Assembly: GCF_016464425.1 (NCBI RefSeq)
Contig: NZ_JADDKQ010000005.1
Location: 39,884 to 103,883 of the forward strand
Direction: 5' to 3'
Length of the DNA: 64,000 nt
From: Actinotalea solisilvae
GTDB lineage: Bacteria > Actinomycetota > Actinomycetes > Actinomycetales > Cellulomonadaceae
In this document: positions 58,679-64,000 of the stretch, one piece after another
Position numbering within the stretch: the first letter of the stretch is position 1
Layout: each line of letters starts with the position of its first letter
Program-made: the position numbers and the translations under genes
The notes under the pieces: model-generated
Seen by the model: only the letters and a program-made list of their open reading frames with translations
Databases searched by the model: none
Told to the model about the DNA's origin: nothing

Positions 58679-59611
58679 TCAGCCCTTGACGCTGCCGGCG
58701 AGGATGCCGTTGATGAAGTGGCGCTGGAGCAGGACGAAGACGACGAGGAGCGGCACGAGCGCGACGGACGCGGCGGCGAGCAGCTCGCCGGTGACCGTCG
58801 CGTAGTCCGCGCCGATGCGGTTGCCCGTGATGTTCTGCGCGAGGGTCGACAGGACGACCTGGAGGGTCGCCATGCGCTCGGAGCTCGCGACGACGACGGG
58901 CCAGACGAAGTCGTTGTAGATGTTCATCACGGTGAGCACGCCCAGGCCCGCGAGCGCCGGGCGGATGACGGGCACCACGATGCGCGCGAAGATGCCGAGC
59001 TCGCTGCAGCCGTCGACCCGCGCGGCGTCGAGCAGCTCGTCCGGCACGGCCGCGACGACCTGGCGCATCCAGAAGATCGCGAACGCGTCGACCGCACCGG
59101 GCAGGACGAGCGCCTGGTACGTGTTGACCCAGCCGAGCTCCTTCATCTCCAGCAGCAGCGGGATGATGAGGACGATGGTCGGGAGCATGAGCGTGACGAG
59201 CACCGTGCCGAAGATCAGCGTCTTGCCGGGGAAGTCGTACTTGGCGAACGCGTAGCCGGCGAGCGGCGCGAAGACGAGCGTCAGCGTGCCCTTGAGGACC
59301 AGCACGATCGCCGTGTTGAGGAAGCCCTGGCCGATCGGCACGTCCTCGAACATCCGCGCGAAGTTCTCGAGCGTCGCGTCGCCCGGCGCGAACCCGAGCG
59401 GGTCCGCGACGATCGCCCGGGCGGGCTTGAACGCCGAGAGGACCGCCCAGACGACGGGCGCGAGGAACGCCACCGTGAGCAGGACGAGGAACAGCTGGGA
59501 GGCGGCGGTCGCGACGAGCCCGCGCCCGGGCCGGGCGGTCCGCGCGGGGGAGGGCTGCGCCCCGGGCGACGTCGTGCCCGGCGTCGGCGCGGTGAGGGTC
59601 GGTGCGCTCAT
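58679..59611 (-). CDS. Sugar ABC transporter permease, MalG type
   Basis: A 310-aa membrane subunit with six predicted helices and a Pro/Thr-rich cytoplasmic start. The EAA loop DELLDAARVDGCSELGIFARIVVPVIRP is the contact with the ATPase. Third gene of the operon; ATG 59611 comes 3 nt after the upstream permease stop. No ATPase gene is present, so it probably uses a shared MsiK-type ATPase encoded elsewhere, as is common in actinobacteria. Confidence 0.95.
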   Translation of the reverse strand: MSAPTLTAPTPGTTSPGAQPSPARTARPGRGLVATAASQLFLVLLTVAFLAPVVWAVLSAFKPARAIVADPLGFAPGDATLENFARMFEDVPIGQGFLNTAIVLVLKGTLTLVFAPLAGYAFAKYDFPGKTLIFGTVLVTLMLPTIVLIIPLLLEMKELGWVNTYQALVLPGAVDAFAIFWMRQVVAAVPDELLDAARVDGCSELGIFARIVVPVIRPALAGLGVLTVMNIYNDFVWPVVVASSERMATLQVVLSTLAQNITGNRIGADYATVTGELLAAASVALVPLLVVFVLLQRHFINGILAGSVKG

Positions 59612-59614
59612 CGC

Positions 59615-60544
59615 TCAGTCCTCCGACCGCAGGAGCCGGACGAAGAGGAGCGACAGTCCCATCACGACGACCACCAGGAGGAACGAGTTGGCCGCGCCGG
59701 TGCCGAGGTCGGCCCGCGTGATGTGGTCGTAGAGGTACAGCCCGGCGGTGGTCGTCGAGCCGTAGGGCCCGCCGTCGGTGACGACGAACGGCTCCGCGAA
59801 CATCTGGAACACCGCGAGCGTCTGGAGGACGACCGAGAACATCAGCGTCCGCCGCACGAGCGGCACGGTGATGCTCCACAGCTGGCGGGCGGGGGAGGCG
59901 CCGTCCAGGGCGGCGGCCTCGTACACCGTCGCGTCGATCGACTGCAGGCCCGAGAGCAGGATGATGACGATGAAGCCCGTGGTCTTCCACAGGAAGAGGA
60001 GGGCGAGCGTCGGCTTGGCCCACGCGCTCGTCGTGAGCCAGCCGACGTCGGGCACGCCCACCGCGTTGAGCAGGCCGTTGACGGCGCCGTAGTCCTGGTC
60101 GAAGACGACGACCCAGATCTGCGCGACCGCGACGAGCGGCGTGACGAACGGGACGAGGAACGCGACGCGGTAGAAGCCGCGCAGCCGCAGCTTCGCGTTG
60201 TCGAGCAGGACGGCCACGACGAGCGCGAGCAGCATCTGGACCGGGACGATGAGCAGCCACAGCGCGGCGGAGTTGCCGAGCGAGGCCCAGAACGTCTCGT
60301 TGCCGAGGAGGTAGGTGTAGTTGCCGAGGCCGACCCACTCGGCCGCACCCGACCCGCGCCAGCTCGTGAAGCTGAGCCGCAGCGTGAAGAGCATCGGATG
60401 GACCCCGAAGGCGGCGAAGAGCACGAGGAACGGGGCGACGAAGAGGTACGGCGCGACCCGACGTCGGCGCGACGAGCGCGAGGCCCGGGGCCGCCGTGCC
60501 GGCGCAAGAGCGCGGCGCCGGGGCGGTGCGGTGGTGGCGGTCAC
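59615..60544 (-). CDS. Sugar ABC transporter permease, MalF type
   Basis: A 309-aa membrane subunit with an Arg-rich start (1-29) and six helices; EAA loop in TVYEAAALDGASPARQLWSITVPLVRR. Pairs with the MalG-type permease that follows it to form the channel. Separated from the upstream solute-binding-protein gene by 78 nt containing a strong hairpin that would lower its expression relative to that gene. ATG 60544 follows CCGGAGGACTCCC. Confidence 0.95.
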   Translation of the reverse strand: MTATTAPPRRRALAPARRPRASRSSRRRRVAPYLFVAPFLVLFAAFGVHPMLFTLRLSFTSWRGSGAAEWVGLGNYTYLLGNETFWASLGNSAALWLLIVPVQMLLALVVAVLLDNAKLRLRGFYRVAFLVPFVTPLVAVAQIWVVVFDQDYGAVNGLLNAVGVPDVGWLTTSAWAKPTLALLFLWKTTGFIVIILLSGLQSIDATVYEAAALDGASPARQLWSITVPLVRRTLMFSVVLQTLAVFQMFAEPFVVTDGGPYGSTTTAGLYLYDHITRADLGTGAANSFLLVVVVMGLSLLFVRLLRSED

Positions 60545-60581
60545 GGGAGTCCTCCGGTCCGGGGGCGGGTCGAGCGGTCGG

Positions 60582-60616
60582 GGGCGCGCGCCGCGCCGGG
60601 GGAGCGGCGCGCGCCC
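60582..60616 (-). terminator. Intercistronic attenuating hairpin
   Basis: A perfect 13-bp stem (60582-60594 with 60604-60616, 9-nt loop), directly after the solute-binding-protein stop at 60623. Such hairpins stabilise the upstream message or partly terminate, giving excess binding protein over permease. Confidence 0.75.
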
Positions 60617-60622
60617 GGACGA

Positions 60623-62032
60623 CTACTGGCGGTCGACCAAGTTGGCCTGGATGTCCGCGGCGGACTGCTCCATGACCTCCTGCGGAGTCATCGCCCCGTC
60701 GAGCATGCGCTGGACGTTGTTCCCGAGGTAGTCGACGGCGCCGGCCCACCACGCGGGCGTCGGCGTGCCTCCGGGGATCTCCTGACCGGCCTCGACGGCG
60801 ACGGTCCACAGGTCCTGGCCGCCGAGGGCGTCGAGCGGGCCGAACAGCGGGCGTGCCGGGTCGGCGGCCGGCTCGTACGCCGGGATCGACGTGTTGAGGC
60901 CGTCGGGGTAGACGTCGTTCGGGCCGTACACGGCGGTGTAGCCCGCCTCGTCGAACATGAGGAACTCGTAGAAGAGCCACGCGAGCTCCGAGTTCTCGCC
61001 GTCCCGGGGGAGCACGAAGGACGAGCCGCCCATCGCACCGCTGCGCGCGCCGCCCTCGCTCCACGCGGGCAGCGGCATCGCGCGCCAGTCGCCCTGCGTC
61101 TCGGTGAGCTGCTGCTGGGGGGCGAAGTTGAACCAGATCGCCCAGGGGTAGAAGACCTGCTTCCCCGACTCGAGCGCCCCGACGTCGCTCTGGCTGAGGT
61201 ACTCAGCGCGCGTGCCCAGACCCTCCCGCTGGACGGTGTCGAGGAAGGTGAGGATCTGCTCGTACTCGGGGGAGGCGATCCGCAGCTCGCCGTTCTCGTC
61301 CGCGAGGCTCGTGCCGAGCTGGCTCGCGTACATCTCGAGCTGCAGCTGGCCGAGGAAGGCCGACTGCTCGAGGTGGATCGGCCCGGCGTCGGGCACGGCG
61401 GCCTTGTACTGGCGCGCCGCCTCGAGCAGGTCGTCGTACGACTCGATGGCGGTGGCGTCGACGCCGGCCGCCTCCAGCGCCGTCGCGTTGTAGTAGAGCA
61501 GGCCGGGGTCGAGGTCGAACGGCACGCCGTAGATGCCACCGTCGAGGGAGTTGACGTCGACCTTCTGCTGCGCGATGTCGCCGACGTAGGGCTCGAGCAC
61601 GGAGCCGAGGTCCCAGAGGTAGTCCGCGAAGCCGGCGACCTTGGCGTCGTCGAGGAAGACGCCGTCGGGCACGTCCGTGCCCGTGATCAGCGTGTTCTGC
61701 AGCTTGGCGTCGATGTCGACGGCCTCGTGGTTGACCGTGATGTCCGGGTACTTCTCGTTGAACGCGGCGATGGCCGCGTCGAAGACCTCGTAGAGGTCAC
61801 CCGAGCGGTCCCAGATGGTGATCTCGCCCGACGGCGACTCCTCGGTGGGGGCCTGGAGGACGTCCGGGTCGCCCGCGGCGGTGCTCTCGTCGGGCTCGTC
61901 GCCGCCAGAGTCGATCGCGGGGCCGCAGGCGGCGAGCAGGGTGGCGGTGGTCAGGACCGCGACCAGTCCGGCCGTGCGACGGGCGACACCGGTGTGGGTG
62001 GCTCGACGCGGGCCACGATGGAGCAGGTGCAT
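60623..62032 (-). CDS. Sugar ABC transporter solute-binding lipoprotein
   Basis: A 469-aa extracellular sugar-binding protein (family 1). Signal with lipobox LLAAC (Cys about 36), Glu/Asp/Ser-rich linker (40-65), then the two-lobed binding domain starting GEITIWDRSGDLYEVFDAAIAAFNEKYPDI. Anchored in the membrane by lipid on Cys; it captures the substrate for the two permeases downstream. ATG 62032 follows AAGGGAGTGCTC. First gene of the operon, transcribed from a promoter overlapped by two LacI operators. Confidence 0.95.
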   Translation of the reverse strand: MHLLHRGPRRATHTGVARRTAGLVAVLTTATLLAACGPAIDSGGDEPDESTAAGDPDVLQAPTEESPSGEITIWDRSGDLYEVFDAAIAAFNEKYPDITVNHEAVDIDAKLQNTLITGTDVPDGVFLDDAKVAGFADYLWDLGSVLEPYVGDIAQQKVDVNSLDGGIYGVPFDLDPGLLYYNATALEAAGVDATAIESYDDLLEAARQYKAAVPDAGPIHLEQSAFLGQLQLEMYASQLGTSLADENGELRIASPEYEQILTFLDTVQREGLGTRAEYLSQSDVGALESGKQVFYPWAIWFNFAPQQQLTETQGDWRAMPLPAWSEGGARSGAMGGSSFVLPRDGENSELAWLFYEFLMFDEAGYTAVYGPNDVYPDGLNTSIPAYEPAADPARPLFGPLDALGGQDLWTVAVEAGQEIPGGTPTPAWWAGAVDYLGNNVQRMLDGAMTPQEVMEQSAADIQANLVDRQ

Positions 62033-62075
62033 GAGCACTCCCTTGTGCGTACCCGGCGCGGTCCGTCCGCGTCGG

Positions 62076-62120
62076 TTTGCCAACGTGTGCAAACGTACCC
62101 CTCGTTTGCACACGTTGCAA
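62076..62120. promoter_or_regulatory. Two LacI-type operators in the divergent promoter region
   Basis: Operator 1: TTTGCCAACGTGTGCAAA (62076-62093), CG-centred. Operator 2: TTGCA-CACGT-TGCAA (62106-62120), a perfect inverted repeat. On the minus strand the importer promoter reads -35 TTGCAA (62120-62115), 17-bp spacer, -10 TACGTT (62097-62092), so operator 2 covers the -35 and operator 1 covers the -10 and start. TATGCT (62125-62130) is a -10 candidate for lacI. Confidence 0.88.
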
Positions 62121-62157
62121 GCCCTATGCTGAGCACACCACGAGGAAGGGAGCCGGG

Positions 62158-63186
62158 ATGGCGGCAACGCTCCGCGACGTCGCCGAGCGCGCGCAGGTCT
62201 CCGTCCGGACGGTGTCCAACGTCGTGAGCGGGTACGAGCACGTCAGCGAGCGGATGCGCCAGCGGGTCAACGCCGCGATCGAGGAGCTCGACTACCGGCC
62301 GAACCCCGTGGCGCGCACGCTCCGCACGGGACGCACCGGGGTCCTCGCGCTGGTGGTCCCCGAGATCGATGTGCCGTACTTCGCAGAGCTGGCGCGCGAG
62401 ATCATCAACGCCGCGGCGGCTGTCGGGTACCGCGTGATGATCGACCAGACGGGCCACGACCACGAGCGCGAGAAGGAGCTGCTCACCGGAGCGGACCGCA
62501 CCATGCTCTTCGACGGCGTCCTGTTCAGCCCCCTGGTGACCAAGGCCGAGCTGCTCGAGATGAACGCGCGGACGTCGATGCCTCTCGTCCTCCTCGGCGA
62601 GCACGAGTTCGACGGCCGCTACGACCACGTCGCGATCGACAACGTCCGGGCGGCGCGCGACGCCGTGGACCACCTCGTTGCGCTCGGCCGCACGCGGATC
62701 GCCGCGATCGGCGCCCAGCCGCTCGAGGACTACGCGACGCCCCAGCAGCGGACCGCCGGCTACGAGCGGGCGCTCGAGGCCGCGGGCCTCGAGGTCGACT
62801 CTCGGTACCTCCACCCCGCGGCGCACTACCGACGCGCCGACGGGTACGACGCCGCGTCTGCCCTCCTCGCGCTGCCCGAACGGCCGGACGCGATCTTCTG
62901 CTACTCGGACCTGCTGGCGATGGGTGCGATGCGCGCGGTGTTCGACGCCGGGCTGAGCGTCCCGGAGGACGTGGCGATCATCGGCATCGACGACATCGAG
63001 GAGGGGCGCTACTCGCGTCCGAGCCTCAGCACGGTCTCGCTCGACACACCGTTCATCGCGCACCACGCGGTGGCGCGGATCGCCGAGCGGATCGCGGATC
63101 CGGAGGCGCCGGCGATCGAGGTCGTGGCGCCGCACGCCGTCGTCGCACGCGAGAGCACGGGCGGCGGTGACCGTGCGTTGCGGTGA
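62158..63186 (+). CDS. LacI-family transcriptional repressor
   Basis: A 342-aa regulator: HTH and hinge (1-60; TLRDVAERAQVSVRTVSNVVSG, then RPNPVARTLRTGRTG), periplasmic-binding-like sensor domain (62-335). It senses a sugar and releases the operators. It is divergent from the ABC importer/GH2 operon, with two matching operators between, so it controls both that operon and probably itself. GAGGAAGGGAGCCGGG sets ATG 62158. The 3' end and downstream (63168-63206) repeat the sequence TGACCGTSCG three times. Confidence 0.96.
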   Translation: MAATLRDVAERAQVSVRTVSNVVSGYEHVSERMRQRVNAAIEELDYRPNPVARTLRTGRTGVLALVVPEIDVPYFAELAREIINAAAAVGYRVMIDQTGHDHEREKELLTGADRTMLFDGVLFSPLVTKAELLEMNARTSMPLVLLGEHEFDGRYDHVAIDNVRAARDAVDHLVALGRTRIAAIGAQPLEDYATPQQRTAGYERALEAAGLEVDSRYLHPAAHYRRADGYDAASALLALPERPDAIFCYSDLLAMGAMRAVFDAGLSVPEDVAIIGIDDIEEGRYSRPSLSTVSLDTPFIAHHAVARIAERIADPEAPAIEVVAPHAVVARESTGGGDRALR

Positions 63187-63231
63187 CCGTCCGCGCTGAC
63201 CGTGCGCTGTGACGGTGCGCGGCGACGCGCG

Positions 63232-63795
63232 TCAGGCGAGCTCGCGGCGCATCACCCAGCGCACACGGCCGCCGCTGTGGCCGGTCGTCTCGGCGACGCG
63301 CGTGAACCCCGCGCCCTCGAACAGCCGGACGGTCCCGACGTATCCCGAGATGACGTCGACCTTCTCGCGCCCGACGTCGACCGGGTATCCCTCGACCACC
63401 TCCGCGCCCGACGCGCGAGCGTGCTCGACGGCGCCGTCGAGCAGCCGGTGCATGAGGCCCTGCCGCCGGAAGCCGGGCCGGACGACGAAGCACACTGCGC
63501 TCCACGCGTCGCGCTCGTCGACGAAGGGGATGGTGCGGGAGTTCATGAGTCGCCGGTAGGTGCTGCGCGGCGCGACCGAGCACCAGCCCGCGACCTCGCC
63601 GTCGACGTAGGCGAGCACGCCCGGGCCCGGCTCGCGCGAGCACTCGGCGCGCATGTAGGCGGGGCGCTCGAGGTTCGCCACGCGGCTGTCGCGGTACGAC
63701 ATGCACCAGCACCCGCCGGCGTCGGCCCGCTGCGTCCCGACGACGGTCGCGAAGTCCTCGAACCGCCCCACGGCCGACACCACCTCGACGTCCAT
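63232..63795 (-). CDS. GNAT-family N-acetyltransferase
   Basis: A 187-aa acetyl-CoA-dependent transferase. The acetyl-CoA-binding V/I-x-x-x-x-R-x-x-G motif A is in CFVVRPGFRRQGLMHRLLDGAV (about 100-121); the C-terminal EGAGFTRV motif B follows. The N-terminus has a Cys/Trp-rich start (GGCWCMSYRDSR) typical of a subgroup. Substrate unknown. ATG 63795 lies 7 nt after TAGCGT on the minus strand, another leaderless start. Confidence 0.9.
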   Translation of the reverse strand: MDVEVVSAVGRFEDFATVVGTQRADAGGCWCMSYRDSRVANLERPAYMRAECSREPGPGVLAYVDGEVAGWCSVAPRSTYRRLMNSRTIPFVDERDAWSAVCFVVRPGFRRQGLMHRLLDGAVEHARASGAEVVEGYPVDVGREKVDVISGYVGTVRLFEGAGFTRVAETTGHSGGRVRWVMRRELA

Positions 63796-63875
63796 GGTGG
63801 CGACGCTACTCACCCCCTCCGACACGCCCCCACCCGCGCGCACCCGCGCCCGCCACGACGCTCCACCCTCCCCGC

Positions 63876-63988
63876 GCGGAGCGACGTGCCCGGACACGCC
63901 GGCGAGTCGTGGCACGCCGCTCCGCGGCTAACGGGGTGCGGAGCGTCGTGCCCGGACACGCCGGCGAGTCGTGGCACGCCGCTCCGCG
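63876..63988. repeat. Pair of 51-bp palindromic repeats
   Basis: Two copies, 63876-63926 and 63938-63988, differ at one base (63884 versus 63946) with a period of 62 bp. Each has inverted ends: GCGGAGCG at the left, CGCTCCGC at the right, plus inner GTGCC/GGCAC arms, so each can fold as a long hairpin. No ORF explains them. More copies may follow beyond the right edge. Confidence 0.85.
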
Positions 63989-64000
63989 AGGCCCCGGGGC

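Noticed and set aside
56858..62227. A 1789-codon open frame on the + strand across the ABC importer
   Set aside because: Antisense to the importer and GH2 genes; composition is Val/Gly/Arg/Asp-rich shadow coding.

Overview
The window is chromosomal DNA of a very GC-rich actinobacterium, most likely a Micrococcales member of the Cellulomonas/Cellulosimicrobium type. The pointers are strong G/C bias at third codon positions, a CIRCE-controlled groEL, an IdeR/DtxR regulator, a WXG100 protein, DUF3263, LytR_C, DUF3027 and DUF2530 proteins, an XPB helicase pair, and many leaderless starts in which a TANNNT -10 box lies 6-7 nt before ATG/GTG. The genus is an inference; no rRNA or other phylogenetic marker is present.

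Layout. 1-2.1 kb: a cut-off SGNH hydrolase, a cyclic-di-GMP-I riboswitch in front of a small secreted protein, and uracil-DNA glycosylase. 2.2-6.7 kb: DUF3263, LytR_C and FAD oxidoreductase genes, then groEL with promoter and CIRCE. 6.9-8.5 kb: DUF4031, WXG100 and HD-domain proteins. 8.6-14 kb: two leftward operons, a two-component system and PspA with a TPM-domain envelope protein. 14.2-19.3 kb: a class I glutamine amidotransferase, then the XPB helicase and its helicase-associated partner. 19.5-25.5 kb: a membrane protein, then a tightly coupled rightward cassette of cold-shock protein, DUF3027, sacsin-like ATPase and MFS exporter. 25.5-29.3 kb: VanZ-DUF2530, an NCS2 purine permease and UDP-glucose dehydrogenase. 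29.3-31.2 kb: an autoregulated MarR-MFS pair. 31.3-33.9 kb: a DUF4012 protein and a sortase-anchored surface protein that share an upstream element. 34-38.4 kb: MFS and SerC, IdeR, and a c-di-AMP riboswitch controlling an NlpC/P60 cell-wall hydrolase. 38.5-42.7 kb: an ECF sigma factor divergent from an alpha/beta-hydrolase-DUF1905 fusion, an HNH nuclease and a tandem universal stress protein. 42.7-45.5 kb: an XRE regulator divergent from a methionine aminopeptidase, an intact IS481-family element, and an Lrp regulator. 45.5-47.8 kb: arginine/ornithine catabolism (ddaH-rocD). 48-56.6 kb: mostly small housekeeping or unknown genes, plus an aldo/keto reductase, a polysaccharide deacetylase and a CYTH-CHAD protein. 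56.6-63.2 kb: a LacI-controlled sugar ABC importer (no ATPase gene) with a family 2 glycoside hydrolase. 63.2-64 kb: a GNAT acetyltransferase and a palindromic repeat pair.

Themes. Both bacterial cyclic dinucleotides are read by riboswitches here, each ahead of an exported protein. Several regulators sit beside convincing operators: CIRCE, an 11-bp-phased repeat at the response regulator, a MarR palindrome, a 14-bp-phased repeat between XRE and MAP, two LacI sites, and helically phased repeats upstream of ddaH. The cleanest evolutionary event is the IS481-type insertion. Its CCTAGG target duplication re-creates the TAG stop codons of both convergent flanking genes, so neither reading frame was damaged. 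The best candidate for an undescribed functional unit is the cold-shock/DUF3027/sacsin-like ATPase/MFS cassette. No CRISPR array, prophage, tRNA, rRNA or recognisable defence island was seen.
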